A stretch of DNA of 64,000 bases from SHZL01 sp963784425 (GCA_963784425.1 CAWARM010000019.1:13803-77802); one strand, 5' to 3'; numbered from the stretch's first letter, positions 17,051 through 26,317 are shown. Numbers and translations: made by a program. Notes: generated by a model not told the origin, from the sequence alone.

Positions 17051-18400
17051 ATGAAACTTTACAAAATCAACAGGGCCCTGATAGCCTGCGGTGTTGCTTT
17101 ATCCTGTGCTGCACCCGTATACGCAGAAACCCCGGCGGCTCTTATGCCGGCCGGCGCGGACCCTGAGATTAGCGCTTTCATAGCGAAAATCCGTGCCGTA
17201 GACAACCACAGTCATGCCAACAGCATCGTTCGCGGCGATACGGACTACGATGCGCTACCACTCGACGGTGTAGCCATCGAGATGCCGGCACAGCTCAGGC
17301 TGGACAATCCGGATTGGATAGCCGCGTACAAAGCGCTCTACCAGTATCCCTACGATGATATGAGCGAAGCCCACATGCGCGTGCTGCGCGGCGCCATGCA
17401 GGATGTTGCACGGGAACAGCGTGAGGATTTTCCCACCTGGGTGCTGGACCAGGTCGGCACGGAAGTATTGCTGGCAAATCGCATCGCCATGGGGCCGGGG
17501 CTGATGTCACAGCGGTTTCGCTGGGTGTCGTACGCAGATGCCTTGTTGCTGCCCTTGTCTACCAAGGCAGAGGCGGCTGTTACCCCTGATCGGGAAATTC
17601 TCTATCCGCTGGAAGACAAACTGCTGCGGCATTACCTGTCAGACCTGAAGATTGCTGCGCTGCCCGCAACACTCGACGGCTACCTCGAGTCCGTGGTGAC
17701 ACCTACCCTCGAAGCACAGCGCAACGCGGGATGTGTCGCCATCAAGTTCGAAGCTGCCTACCTGCGCCCGCTCGACTTCGACGCAGCGGATGCCGAGACC
17801 GCGAAGCGGGTCTACGCACAACATATTGCCAGCGGTGAACCCTCCCACGCGGAATACAAAACGCTGCAGGACTTCCTGTTCCGCTACATTGCGCGGGAGG
17901 CTGGCCGACTGGGCATGGCGGTACACATTCATTCATTCGAAGGATTTGGGCCTTACTTCGACGTGGCCGGCGCTGACCCCATATTGCTGGAGCCGGCTTT
18001 CAACGACCCGACCCTGCGCAATACCCACTTTGTCATTGTTCATGGTGGCGGAATGTATGCGTCAAAAGCAGGCGCGATGATTTGGAAGCCAAACGTGTAC
18101 GTCGATTTTTCGTTGATGACCGTGGTCTACCCGCCTGAAAAAGTTGCCGGGATACTGCGGAACTGGCTCACGCAGTTCCCGGAGAAAGTGCTCTTTGGAT
18201 CCGACGCCATAGGCCTGGGCCCGGATATGGGCTGGGAGGTAACAGCGTGGGTTGCCGCCAGCACAGCCAGAAAAGCACTCGCCCTGGCGCTCACTCAAAT
18301 GATGCAGACCGGTGAGGTCAGCCGTGCCCGGGCGGAAGAAATTGCCACGATGGTGCTGCGCACAAATGCGGGGACCCTCTACTCGCTAGGGTTGAAGTGA
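17051..18400 (+). CDS. Exported amidohydrolase (amidohydrolase-2/ACMSD-like superfamily)
   Basis: The 449-residue protein has a signal peptide (residues 1-25, ending P-V-Y-A-E). The TIM-barrel metal motif D-N-H-S-H gives H53 and H55. Further ligands are in V-H-I-H-S-F-E-G, F-V-I-V-H-G-G-G and the catalytic-type F-G-S-D-A-I-G near residue 380. This is the order expected of metal-dependent hydrolases or decarboxylases of the amidohydrolase-2 group. The substrate is unknown. Its stop overlaps the end of a convergent flavin-binding gene by 15 nt. Confidence 0.85.
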   Translation: MKLYKINRALIACGVALSCAAPVYAETPAALMPAGADPEISAFIAKIRAVDNHSHANSIVRGDTDYDALPLDGVAIEMPAQLRLDNPDWIAAYKALYQYPYDDMSEAHMRVLRGAMQDVAREQREDFPTWVLDQVGTEVLLANRIAMGPGLMSQRFRWVSYADALLLPLSTKAEAAVTPDREILYPLEDKLLRHYLSDLKIAALPATLDGYLESVVTPTLEAQRNAGCVAIKFEAAYLRPLDFDAADAETAKRVYAQHIASGEPSHAEYKTLQDFLFRYIAREAGRLGMAVHIHSFEGFGPYFDVAGADPILLEPAFNDPTLRNTHFVIVHGGGMYASKAGAMIWKPNVYVDFSLMTVVYPPEKVAGILRNWLTQFPEKVLFGSDAIGLGPDMGWEVTAWVAASTARKALALALTQMMQTGEVSRARAEEIATMVLRTNAGTLYSLGLK

Positions 18401-19012
18401 AGCAGCGCGCAGAGTTTCAAGCTCGGCCTCCAGTGCGGCAATTTTCTGATCTCGTTCTTCGATGGCCGTCGCAACGTCGGCAGCCTCGAAGCGCTGCGGA
18501 ATGTGCTGCGGACAATTGGCATCCCATGCGCTAACCTTCAACAGCATGACCTGCTCCGCCCGGGCTTTGTAGTCCTTTGGCATCAGCTTTTCCACCAGTT
18601 CAACATCGCCCTCGACAACCTGTGCTTCGCCCCAGATCTTTACGCGCTGCTTGTTGGCATAGTCAATCAGGAACAGGTGGAACTTCGGGTTATCCGCAAG
18701 GTTGCCGCTGGATATGAATTGCCGGTTACCCCTGAAATCAACGAAGCCGACGGTATGTGCGTCGAGTACCTTGAGGAAACCCGGCGGGCCACCGCGGTGC
18801 TGGATATAGGGCTGCCCCTCCGCATTGGCCGTCGCCAGGAAAACACTGATCTGTGCTTCGATGAAGGCCTTGAGGTCATCGGTGATTTCCGTTTTCCAGC
18901 CCCGGCCCTGTTCCATGTTGGCATATGCGCCACGCGAGCCTTTGCGGGTTTGCATGGCCTTTACCGAGTCGGTAAAGGCCACATCGCTGGGATATCGGGA
19001 ACCCGACCCCAT
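18386..19012 (-). CDS. Pyridoxamine-5'-phosphate-oxidase-like FMN-binding protein
   Basis: The 208-residue protein has a split-barrel FMN-binding domain: A-F-I-E-A-Q-I-S-V-F-L-A-T-A-N-A-E-G-Q-P-Y-I-Q-H-R-G-G-P-P-G-F, then F-V-D-F-R-G-N-R-Q-F-I-S-S-G-N-L. The last ~30 residues form a short coiled coil. Such proteins bind FMN or F420 and reduce or sequester small substrates. The start at 19012 lies 2 nt after the AhpD-like gene, so the two form an operon. An internal ATG at 18955 is an alternative start. The gene converges on the amidohydrolase gene. Confidence 0.85.
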   Translation of the reverse strand: MGSGSRYPSDVAFTDSVKAMQTRKGSRGAYANMEQGRGWKTEITDDLKAFIEAQISVFLATANAEGQPYIQHRGGPPGFLKVLDAHTVGFVDFRGNRQFISSGNLADNPKFHLFLIDYANKQRVKIWGEAQVVEGDVELVEKLMPKDYKARAEQVMLLKVSAWDANCPQHIPQRFEAADVATAIEERDQKIAALEAELETLRAASLQP

Positions 19013-19014
19013 GA

Positions 19015-19563
19015 TTACGCAGCCAGCCTTGCAGCCACTACCGGGAAATCAATATCGGTCCGGGCAACATTGTTGACGTAGTTCGTCAGCACGTTCAGTG
19101 CGACGTTCACCACGATTTCAATGATGCCGGCCTCATCAAAACCGGCAGCGCGCAAGCTGACCAAATCCTCATCGGATACCTGGCCACGGGTTTCGGCAAC
19201 ACGCCGGGCAAACTGCAAGGCGACGTCGGCTTGCGCGTCGGAAGAATGAGCGTCCCGTGCGGCCTCGATTTCGTCGCCACTGAGCCTGGCAACATTGCGT
19301 CCCAGGTAAGTGTGAGCTGACAGGCAATAGTCACACCCGTTGTACTCGGCAGTTGCCAGGGCAATACGCTCACGCATCTGCGCGGTCAATTTGCCCTTGG
19401 CGACAGCACCGTTGAGTGACAGGTAGCCTTCCAGTGCGGCCGGGCTATTGCCGACCAGTTTCATCAGGTTCGGCACCACGCCAAGCTGTTTTTTGACGGC
19501 CTCCAGCAATGGCATGGACGCGGCGGGAGACTGCTCTATGGAAGGGATATTGATGCGTGACAT
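19015..19563 (-). CDS. AhpD-like alkylhydroperoxidase / carboxymuconolactone decarboxylase family protein
   Basis: I moved the start to 19563 because AAGGAG lies just upstream and the 28 extra upstream residues are not family-like. The 182-residue protein has the redox motif C77-x-x-C80 with H84 (Y-N-G-C-D-Y-C-L-S-A-H), typical of AhpD-type disulfide peroxidases, and the usual R-x-R-I-A-L-A helix before it. It is the first gene of a pair with the FMN protein and is divergent from a LysR regulator. This is the classic layout of a LysR-controlled oxidative or electrophile-stress operon. The target peroxide or electrophile is unknown. Confidence 0.9.
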   Translation of the reverse strand: MSRINIPSIEQSPAASMPLLEAVKKQLGVVPNLMKLVGNSPAALEGYLSLNGAVAKGKLTAQMRERIALATAEYNGCDYCLSAHTYLGRNVARLSGDEIEAARDAHSSDAQADVALQFARRVAETRGQVSDEDLVSLRAAGFDEAGIIEIVVNVALNVLTNYVNNVARTDIDFPVVAARLAA

Positions 19564-19681
19564 GTGAAACTCCTTGGATTGGTGATTGGGGTAACCGGGT
19601 TTATCTGGCTGAATCATCAGCGAGTGGGGAAAGTCTAATTGGTCCATGCTGCAAGCAGAATCCTATATATTTTTAATTAAC

Positions 19682-19700
19682 TATTCCTTATTATGGAATA
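19682..19700. promoter_or_regulatory. Candidate LysR-type operator in the ahpD-like/lysR intergenic region
   Basis: The 19-nt dyad TATTCCTTATTATGGAATA has perfect 6-nt arms and contains the T-N11-A core of LysR boxes. It ends directly before the lysR start codon, in the 137-nt AT-rich gap shared by two divergent genes. This fits autorepression of lysR and activation of the AhpD/PNPOx pair. The assignment is inferred from pattern and position only. Confidence 0.55.
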
Positions 19701-20600
19701 ATGGATAAATTCAACCTGATCACCATTTTCATCGCGGTCGTGGATGCCAACGGCTTCGCCGCAGCGGCGCGCAAACTGAATATTTCACCACCGGCGGTCA
19801 CACGCGCCATCAATGAACTGGAGACACAACTCAATGTGCGATTACTCACCCGTACCACGCGCAAGGTGCGCGTCACCGATGCCGGCGCACGCTATGTTGA
19901 GGATTGCCGCAGAATCATTGCCGAGCTCAGCGAGGCGGATGAATCCGTCGGCGGCAGCCACGGCGCTCCACGAGGCCGGCTCGTAGTAACTGCCCCGGTG
20001 CTGTTCGGCAGCAAATTTGTTACGCCGATTGTTGCGGAATATCTGCAGACTTATGCGGAAGTCAGTGCCTCCTGCCTTTTTCTGGATCGCATCGTGAACA
20101 TGATGGACGAAGGCATCGATGTCGCCATCCGCATTGGTGAACTACCTGATTCTTCGATGCAATCCATTCGGGTCGGGCAGGTGCGCCGGGTCATTTGCGC
20201 TGCCCCTGGCTACCTGAAGAAGCACGGCATTCCCGGGAAGCCGGGCGACCTGCAGAACCACTCCATCATTTCGGCCAACAGCACGAACTCTTCTCCCGAG
20301 TGGACTCTGATGGAAGACGGTGTCGCGCGCGTGACCAGGTTGCAATCGCGTTTCACCACGTCCACCAATGATTCCGCCATAACTGCAGCGATCGGCGGGT
20401 TTGGCCTGACCCGGCTTCTGTCCTACCAGATTGCCGACTTTTTGCGTGATGGCCAGCTGAAAACCGTGCTGAGTCAATGTGAACCCCCCACCCTACCCAT
20501 CAACGTCGTGCACCGGGAAGGTCGCCATGCATCGAAAAAAGCCCGCGCCTTCATTGACCTTGCCGTTGCGCGCTTGCGCGCGAATAAGGCCTTGAATTAG
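19701..20600 (+). CDS. LysR-family transcriptional regulator
   Basis: The 299-residue protein has the N-terminal winged helix-turn-helix (F-A-A-A-A-R-K-L-N-I-S-P-P-A-V-T-R-A-I, about residues 17-35) and the L-x-T-R-T-T-R-x-V-R-V-T-D-A-G wing. The C-terminal periplasmic-binding-like effector domain begins with R-G-R-L-V-V-T-A-P. Its divergent position makes the AhpD/FMN operon the likely target. No good Shine-Dalgarno precedes the ATG because the putative operator occupies that space. The inducer cannot be predicted. Confidence 0.92.
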   Translation: MDKFNLITIFIAVVDANGFAAAARKLNISPPAVTRAINELETQLNVRLLTRTTRKVRVTDAGARYVEDCRRIIAELSEADESVGGSHGAPRGRLVVTAPVLFGSKFVTPIVAEYLQTYAEVSASCLFLDRIVNMMDEGIDVAIRIGELPDSSMQSIRVGQVRRVICAAPGYLKKHGIPGKPGDLQNHSIISANSTNSSPEWTLMEDGVARVTRLQSRFTTSTNDSAITAAIGGFGLTRLLSYQIADFLRDGQLKTVLSQCEPPTLPINVVHREGRHASKKARAFIDLAVARLRANKALN

Positions 20601-20717
20601 CCGTATGCCGCCATGCTGCTCTCTCGGGGCGCCTGAAGATTGGCCCTGGAGACGCTGGCAGTGGAACAATGCTAAGGGCCATGACTTTTGTCACTCTTCT
20701 GTTAGCATCGGCCTACC

Positions 20718-20760
20718 TGCTATATTCCTATGGGCGAACCCTGGTCTAAGCCGGGGCGCC
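20718..20760 (+). promoter_or_regulatory. Extended -10 promoter and 5' leader hairpin of the TerC gene
   Basis: TGCTATATT (20718-20726) fits an extended -10 box without a good -35. The start site would fall near 20732. The predicted transcript would then open directly with a GC-rich hairpin (GGC 20733-20735, CCCTGG 20739-20744 paired with CCGGGG 20751-20756 allowing one wobble, GCC 20758-20760). This could stabilise the mRNA or regulate it. I looked for the yybP-ykoY manganese riboswitch known before TerC/Alx genes and did not find its conserved sequence. Confidence 0.4.
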
Positions 20761-20796
20761 TTCATTTCATGAACCCTTGATGGAGAAACTGTAGCA

Positions 20797-21873
20797 ATGC
20801 TTTGGCCCTGGATAGCATTTTTAACGTTCGTGCTGATGATGCTGGCGCTGGACCTCGGCGTCTTTCATCGCAAAGCCCACGTGGTCAGCACCAGGGAGGC
20901 ACTGGCATGGTCGGGTGTGTGGCTGGCCATGGGCCTGGCGTTTTCGGTCGTGGTGTACTTCGCCTACGAGGGACAGTGGTTCGGCCTTGGCACGGTGGTG
21001 GATGCGGTTGACGGGCTAATGAACAATGGCGCCGCGGCAACCGAGAAATACCTCACCGGTTACGTTGTCGAAAAGTCCCTCAGCGTGGACAACATCTTTG
21101 TCATCGCGATGATTTTCGGCTTCTTCGCCGTGCCGCCTATCTACCAGCACCGTGTATTGTTCTGGGGCATCCTCGGCGCCCTGTTATTGCGCGGCGTAAT
21201 GATTGGGGTCGGTGCCAAACTGATCGCGGAGTTTCACTGGATCCTGTATCTGTTTGCCGCGTTCCTGATCCTGACGGCCATCAAGATGCTCTTTCTCAAG
21301 TCGGATGAATCCGATCCGAACAAGAACTTTGTTGTGCGCGCAATGCGGCGCCTGTTCCCAATCACTGCCAGGTTTCATGGCGAGCATTTTGTGGTCCGCG
21401 CAGGCGCACCTGCGTCATACGAGTGCGAAACCCCTGGCGCGCCAATGGTCGCTGATGAAGTCGTGGACCGGGCGAAGCCCGGAACCTGGCTGCTCACGCC
21501 CCTGGCGCTGGCGCTGGTCATGGTCGAAACCACCGACCTGATTTTTGCCGTAGACTCCATTCCAGCCATCTTTGCCATCACCGCTGACCCCTTCCTGGTG
21601 TTCACCAGCAACGTGTTTGCGATCCTGGGTCTGCGCTCGCTATACTTCGCCCTGGCGGGACTGGTGGACAAGTTCCGCTACCTGAAGGTATCGCTCGCGC
21701 TGGTGCTGATGATCGTGGGCGTGAAGATGCTGCTTGCCGAGTGGCTGAAGCTTGCGCTCGGTGAGCATTTCAATCTGTATTTATTGGCGGTAATTCTCAG
21801 TGTGCTCGCGGGGGGCGTGGTGGCATCCATTCTGGCTGACCGCCATCAATCGAGCCGGGCGACAATGCCGTAG
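20797..21873 (+). CDS. TerC/Alx-family integral membrane protein
   Basis: The 358-residue protein has about nine membrane helices and both TerC signatures: E-K-S-L-S-V-D-N-I-F-V near residue 90, and T-T-D-L-I-F-A-V-D-S-I-P-A-I-F-A-I-T near 250. Their acidic residues are thought to bind Mn2+ or Ca2+. The length and the hydrophilic segment at residues 165-225 match Alx-type TerC proteins, which affect manganese export and alkaline or metal stress. The ribosome-binding site GGAG (20782-20785) is 11 nt from the ATG, slightly far. The gene is transcribed alone. Confidence 0.92.
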   Translation: MLWPWIAFLTFVLMMLALDLGVFHRKAHVVSTREALAWSGVWLAMGLAFSVVVYFAYEGQWFGLGTVVDAVDGLMNNGAAATEKYLTGYVVEKSLSVDNIFVIAMIFGFFAVPPIYQHRVLFWGILGALLLRGVMIGVGAKLIAEFHWILYLFAAFLILTAIKMLFLKSDESDPNKNFVVRAMRRLFPITARFHGEHFVVRAGAPASYECETPGAPMVADEVVDRAKPGTWLLTPLALALVMVETTDLIFAVDSIPAIFAITADPFLVFTSNVFAILGLRSLYFALAGLVDKFRYLKVSLALVLMIVGVKMLLAEWLKLALGEHFNLYLLAVILSVLAGGVVASILADRHQSSRATMP

Positions 21874-21934
21874 AACACTTCCCGTGGGGATGTTCAGAGC
21901 CTGCTTGCCTGGATAGTCGGCGCGAGAAAAACTG

Positions 21935-22885
21935 ATGATCAAGAAACGTATCTATGATCCCGAGGTTGAGGAAGTGGCTTCGATTTTTCCCCGGTTGGAT
22001 CTTTCTGATATACCCACTGCCAGGGCGACTCTGGAAACCTTCATTGACGACATGGCCAAGCAAGGCGTGGAACGCCCGACCGATGACCGCATCGAGGAAA
22101 TCGAGCGGATGATACCCGGGCCAGGCGGTGCACCCGATGTGCGCATCCGCATCTATATGCCCAAAGACCGTACCGGAGCAGGACCTGGCTTTGTGAATTT
22201 CCACGGCGGCGGATTTGTACTGGGCGACCTGGAATCAGAACATCCCCGCTGCCTCATCATGGCTGCCCAGGGTGGAGCTGTTTCCATTGGCGTTGATTAC
22301 CGGCTGGCGCCGGAAAACCCTTTTCCGGCGGGGGTTGAAGACTGCTACGCCGCTCTGCAGTGGGTGGTTGAGAACGCGCAGGAACTCAAGATCGACCCCG
22401 CCAGGATCGCCATTGGCGGCTGCAGTGCGGGTGGCAATCTCACTGCGGCAGTCGCCTTGATGGCCCGTGATCGGGGCGGGCCCAGATCAGCCCTGCAGAT
22501 GCTGTTTTACCCGGTCATCGATGATCGCTGCGAAACCCCGTCGATGCTGGATGGAACGGGTTTGTACATCTGGGATTACCAGAATTCGCTGGATATGTGG
22601 CATCACTACATCGGCCAGGACCGCAGCATGGTGTCGCCGTATGCGGCGCCCGCACGCGCCGATGATTTATCCGGTTTGCCACCGGCCTATGTCATGACCT
22701 GTGAACACGACCCGCTGCGTGACGAAGCGCTCATCTATGCCACGCGCCTGATGCAGGCGGGTGTTCCGGTAGACCTGCACAACTACCCGGGCACAGTCCA
22801 CGGTTTTGACTTCCTGACACAATCCGATATATCTGCGCGTGCAATCAAGGAGGGTGTGGACGCTTTTCAGCGAGCGATGGCATGA
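21935..22885 (+). CDS. Alpha/beta hydrolase, hormone-sensitive-lipase-like esterase
   Basis: The 316-residue soluble enzyme has the oxyanion motif H90-G-G-G, the nucleophile S164 in G-C-S-A-G-G (a Cys replaces the usual Asp before Ser), the acid D259 in C-E-H-D-P-L-R-D-E and the base H289 in V-H-G-F. Motif spacing is that of the HSL/family IV carboxylesterases, which cleave short-chain esters. There is no signal peptide, so it is cytoplasmic. It lies 61 nt after the TerC gene and converges on an MFS gene. Confidence 0.9.
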   Translation: MIKKRIYDPEVEEVASIFPRLDLSDIPTARATLETFIDDMAKQGVERPTDDRIEEIERMIPGPGGAPDVRIRIYMPKDRTGAGPGFVNFHGGGFVLGDLESEHPRCLIMAAQGGAVSIGVDYRLAPENPFPAGVEDCYAALQWVVENAQELKIDPARIAIGGCSAGGNLTAAVALMARDRGGPRSALQMLFYPVIDDRCETPSMLDGTGLYIWDYQNSLDMWHHYIGQDRSMVSPYAAPARADDLSGLPPAYVMTCEHDPLRDEALIYATRLMQAGVPVDLHNYPGTVHGFDFLTQSDISARAIKEGVDAFQRAMA

Positions 22886-22982
22886 AGAACTTGCCCATGC
22901 GCTGCTTCACGGTACCCCCGGTAGCCCTGCCTGCAGATGGTGTTATAAATCCGAGCCGCTAACGCCCGCGCAGAGGGCCAGG

Positions 22983-24158
22983 TCACGAGCGGCCATGAGC
23001 CCGGTGCTCCAACAGCCCACTGGCAATGGGCACCGCCAGCACCGCGATGCACACCATCACGACTGCCGGCCAGCCACCCTGCGCATAAGCGAATCCGGAA
23101 ACCGTGATACCGCTGAAACCTCCCGCGTAATAGAACAAAACATACAAGGCATTCGCGCGACCACGGCCGCTACTCAGCCGCAGGTTCAGTGCGCCTACGG
23201 CAGAAGCGTGCACGCCAAAGTAACCTGCACAGATTGTGGCCAAAGCCAGGCCGATGGCGACCAGCGAAGGCACGAGGGAGAGCACCAGGCCCAGCACCAG
23301 CAGGAGCGCACCACCGGCCATGGTCAAGCCGCTGCCAAACCGGTTATTGGCGCGCCCGGCCAGGGGACCGACGACAATGCCAATGACATACGTGAGGTAC
23401 AAAGCCGTTATGAATTGCAGTGGCAATGACACGGGTGGCGCGGCGAGGTAGAAAGGCAGGAAATTGAATACCGAAGAGAACACGAAAAACGAGGCAAATG
23501 CGACCAGAAACAGGCGCAACAGATCCGGGCGCGCAAGCATGGACCAAAGGCCGATCTCGCTTCCGCCGGTCTCACTTCCAGGATGCTGCACAGCAGGAGC
23601 AGGTTCACGCAGGCGGCGTGCAGCAACCAGGGTCGCGATGACGATCAATACCGCGGACGTCACAAAGGCATAACGCCAGTGCGCCGGCGGGTGCAGCCAG
23701 CCACCCAGCAAACGCCCGCCCAAGCCCCCGGCCACGGTAGCTGAAACGTAACTGCCCATGACCACGTTGAGCTTATGCGCCGGCAGGCTGCGCGCGAGGT
23801 AGGTCACCATGCAGGTGGTCAGCGTGGGAATAAAGATCCCCTGGATAAAGCGCACTGCGACCAGGGCCCACAAACTGTGGGTCAATGCGGCAAACACGCA
23901 GCACGTCGCCACGATCAAGCCGCCCGCCAGCAAAATGCGGTGCACGGGTGCGTGATCCGACAGGATGCCAAAAGGCAGGATGGAAATCGCAATGCCAAGG
24001 ATCACCGCTGAAACCGTGAGCGAAACCTCAAAGGCAGTCGCGCCGAACTCGTCCGCCAGCACGGGCAGCACCGGCTGGGTTATGTACACCGAGCTGAACG
24101 CTGCGGCAGCGACCAGGAAGACGATGGCCTGGAGGGGAAGCCTGTCGATTGGATTCAT
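22983..24158 (-). CDS. MFS transporter, YnfM-like drug/sugar efflux type
   Basis: I take the ATG at 24158. The frame extends to 24437, but that part is Arg-rich, non-membrane and would overlap the divergent promoter region. The 391-residue product has twelve predicted helices with the family opening A-F-S-S-V-Y-I-T-Q-P-V-L-P-V-L-A-D-E-F-G and a weak R-F-I-Q-G motif near residue 100. This resembles YnfM/arabinose-efflux-type proton antiporters. No Shine-Dalgarno is visible. The substrate is unknown. Confidence 0.85.
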   Translation of the reverse strand: MNPIDRLPLQAIVFLVAAAAFSSVYITQPVLPVLADEFGATAFEVSLTVSAVILGIAISILPFGILSDHAPVHRILLAGGLIVATCCVFAALTHSLWALVAVRFIQGIFIPTLTTCMVTYLARSLPAHKLNVVMGSYVSATVAGGLGGRLLGGWLHPPAHWRYAFVTSAVLIVIATLVAARRLREPAPAVQHPGSETGGSEIGLWSMLARPDLLRLFLVAFASFFVFSSVFNFLPFYLAAPPVSLPLQFITALYLTYVIGIVVGPLAGRANNRFGSGLTMAGGALLLVLGLVLSLVPSLVAIGLALATICAGYFGVHASAVGALNLRLSSGRGRANALYVLFYYAGGFSGITVSGFAYAQGGWPAVVMVCIAVLAVPIASGLLEHRAHGRS

Positions 24159-24274
24159 GGCTAATGGTAAACAATTTGGCTCCAGTGCTGCATCAGCATC
24201 GGTGCTTTGCACGAGCCGCCGCTTGTCATTGTGTAAAATAGACGATACTCGCCAACACACAGGCAGGGCAGAAA

Positions 24275-24799
24275 ATGACAATTTATGAACTCGCCGCAAT
24301 CGGCGAAATCGTCGGCGCACTTGGGGTAGTGGCTTCATTGATTTATCTCTCGGTACAGATTCGCCAGAACACCCATGCCATGGACGAGGGCCGCCGCCTG
24401 GCGCTGGCCCAAACCTACCAGATGCGCGCGGATGCACTGCAACAGATGGTTGTCACCGCGGCCACTTCCGAGATCGGCGCAATCATCGTGAAACTGACCG
24501 AAGACGGCTACCCGGAAGACGTTTCCGCCCTGGCTCGGCTCAGTGCCGAAGAACGCGGCCGGTTTCGTCTGTGGCACATCGCACAGCAAACCCATTGGGA
24601 CAACCTGTACTTCCAGTACCAGCAGGGGTTCCTGGACGAGGAGTATGTCAACGAATCATTCCGGGAGCGTACCGTGCGCCTGGCGCCGGTATGGCGGGCC
24701 CTGGGCATTTCCGGTGGGCGGCCAAGTTTTCTGCAGGAAATTGAGCGCCTGGAGAAGGAACACTTGGACAAGAAAACGTCAAGCCTTGGGGATCAATGA
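24275..24799 (+). CDS. Conserved membrane-anchored protein of unknown function
   Basis: The 174-residue protein has one N-terminal membrane helix (I-G-E-I-V-G-A-L-G-V-V-A-S-L-I-Y-L-S-V-Q-I-R-Q-N-T, residues ~9-33), followed by a helical cytoplasmic or periplasmic domain rich in aromatic residues (W-H-I-A-Q-Q-T-H-W-D-N-L-Y-F-Q-Y). I have seen this opening in many uncharacterised proteins of marine proteobacteria, but no function is attached. It is divergent from the MFS gene across 116 nt. Confidence 0.7.
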   Translation: MTIYELAAIGEIVGALGVVASLIYLSVQIRQNTHAMDEGRRLALAQTYQMRADALQQMVVTAATSEIGAIIVKLTEDGYPEDVSALARLSAEERGRFRLWHIAQQTHWDNLYFQYQQGFLDEEYVNESFRERTVRLAPVWRALGISGGRPSFLQEIERLEKEHLDKKTSSLGDQ

Positions 24800-24943
24800 A
24801 ACATGGTCATCCGGTACCGAGAAGATATGCGGTCCGTCTTTTCCATGCTCGTCTTTTCCCTATTCTCTGGAGCGAGTATGCTGAGCAAGTGGCCGCAGCG
24901 GTAATCGTCGCTGGGGAAGAGCTTCAAATATAGAGACCCGCCC

Positions 24944-26317
24944 ATGCGATCTGGACTGTTCAAATCCGCAAGAATTCTGTCTGCAGTATTTTTCGCCTTT
25001 TCCATTTGCTTGGTTGCCGTCGGCTGTGGTGAGGGTAATCAGCAAACGGCCGATCATGAAGAATCTGCCGCTGACGCTGTTGCCCCAGCTCCTCCCGCTA
25101 CTCCCCCCGATGCCGACATTGCCGCCAGCGTGCCTGAACTTCCCGCGGTTCAGTTCTGCGTTGTTCCAGATCCCCAGGTGCCCTCATCCGCTTTTGATAT
25201 ATTTCATTCAGAACCCCAGGGACGCAGTGGTTACTGGGTGCGCTACACGTGCAAGCAAATTTGCAATGACTGGCACCAATGCCTGGTGCCGGCGTACTCG
25301 GATGACAACGGCACATTGATCCCCAACGGACGCCATCCCGAAACACCCAAACAAGCCTTGGCCTTCGTGGTTGATGGTATGGGTGGCCACCTGGCGCTTA
25401 GCAGCGACGGCGATAAGACGGTATTTGCACACTTTGGCGCCGGTGGCACTGTTTATTATTCGGCCCCCATGGAGAAACTCGAACAGCAATCCTCTGCCCG
25501 AACCGTCTTGGTGCGCTGGGAAAAAGGCTATACCGCCAGTATTTTCCAGCCGCCATTTTCAGCTCCCGTCGCCTGGGGCTGGTATTCACGAACTTCGGAA
25601 AAGCCAACCAACATAAGGGAACTGAATAAGCGAGTGGCCAGCATTATCTCCTGGACCCACGATAACCTTACTAACGGAGCGATGTTCGGTACGATCGGAT
25701 GCAGCATGGGTACCAACGCCACCTTCCTCCCAGTCCTCTGGCAGGGGCTGGATCCCATCATCGATTACCAATTGTTTGTCGGTGGGCCGAACATGTGGGA
25801 TTTGAATGCGCAATGTGGCAGGCGACATTATGCAACAGGCTATTGTGATGTCGATGGCGTTACCACGTGTACGAATGACAGTGACTGCGCTGCTCTAGGT
25901 GAAAACAGCCATTGCACGCGGCCAAGCAACTACACAACCATCGATAAATTATTCGAAGACTTGCCCAACCACGTTCATGTAACGGACGCATGTGACATTC
26001 AGGCCAGTGACGAATCCACCGAGCCCTATCCGCCTTTTGATCAAAGCAGCATGGCTTTTTCCACTCCGGCAGATTGGGATATCGATCACCGGGTAGACTT
26101 CCTGGTAAACGTGGGCGGAAAACAAGGGGCAACGTTTGCCGAAGGCATCGGCGGTGATGAATATTGGGGGCTGGGCAATTTTCCTTTTATCTACAACAAG
26201 ATTCAGCCAGCGGAAAACAAACAGTGGCATTTCTATCCAGACAGCCATCATTGCGGCGCACTTGAATCAGCGAATGCCGAAGCGCTGGATGTTATCCGGG
26301 AAAGAATGGACTTGTAA
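24944..26317 (+). CDS. Lipoprotein with alpha/beta-hydrolase-like features
   Basis: The 457-residue protein has a lipoprotein signal, with the acylated cysteine at residue 28 after A-V-G. A low-complexity Ala/Pro linker covers residues ~35-62. The folded part contains I-G-C-S-M-G-T-N-A, a plausible nucleophile elbow (G-x-S-x-G), and a late D-S-H-H-C-G that could supply the histidine. A disulfide-rich insertion (T-C-T-N-D-S-D-C-A...C-T-R) suggests an extracytoplasmic location. I do not recognise a characterised family, so hydrolase is an inference. It sits 162 nt before the oxidation operon. Confidence 0.6.
   Translation: MRSGLFKSARILSAVFFAFSICLVAVGCGEGNQQTADHEESAADAVAPAPPATPPDADIAASVPELPAVQFCVVPDPQVPSSAFDIFHSEPQGRSGYWVRYTCKQICNDWHQCLVPAYSDDNGTLIPNGRHPETPKQALAFVVDGMGGHLALSSDGDKTVFAHFGAGGTVYYSAPMEKLEQQSSARTVLVRWEKGYTASIFQPPFSAPVAWGWYSRTSEKPTNIRELNKRVASIISWTHDNLTNGAMFGTIGCSMGTNATFLPVLWQGLDPIIDYQLFVGGPNMWDLNAQCGRRHYATGYCDVDGVTTCTNDSDCAALGENSHCTRPSNYTTIDKLFEDLPNHVHVTDACDIQASDESTEPYPPFDQSSMAFSTPADWDIDHRVDFLVNVGGKQGATFAEGIGGDEYWGLGNFPFIYNKIQPAENKQWHFYPDSHHCGALESANAEALDVIRERMDL

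Noticed and set aside
20600..20796. yybP-ykoY manganese riboswitch before the TerC gene
   Set aside because: The conserved loop sequences of that riboswitch are not visible; only a simple hairpin is present.
22886..22982. Rho-independent terminator between the convergent esterase and MFS genes
   Set aside because: No GC stem followed by a T-run was seen on either strand.
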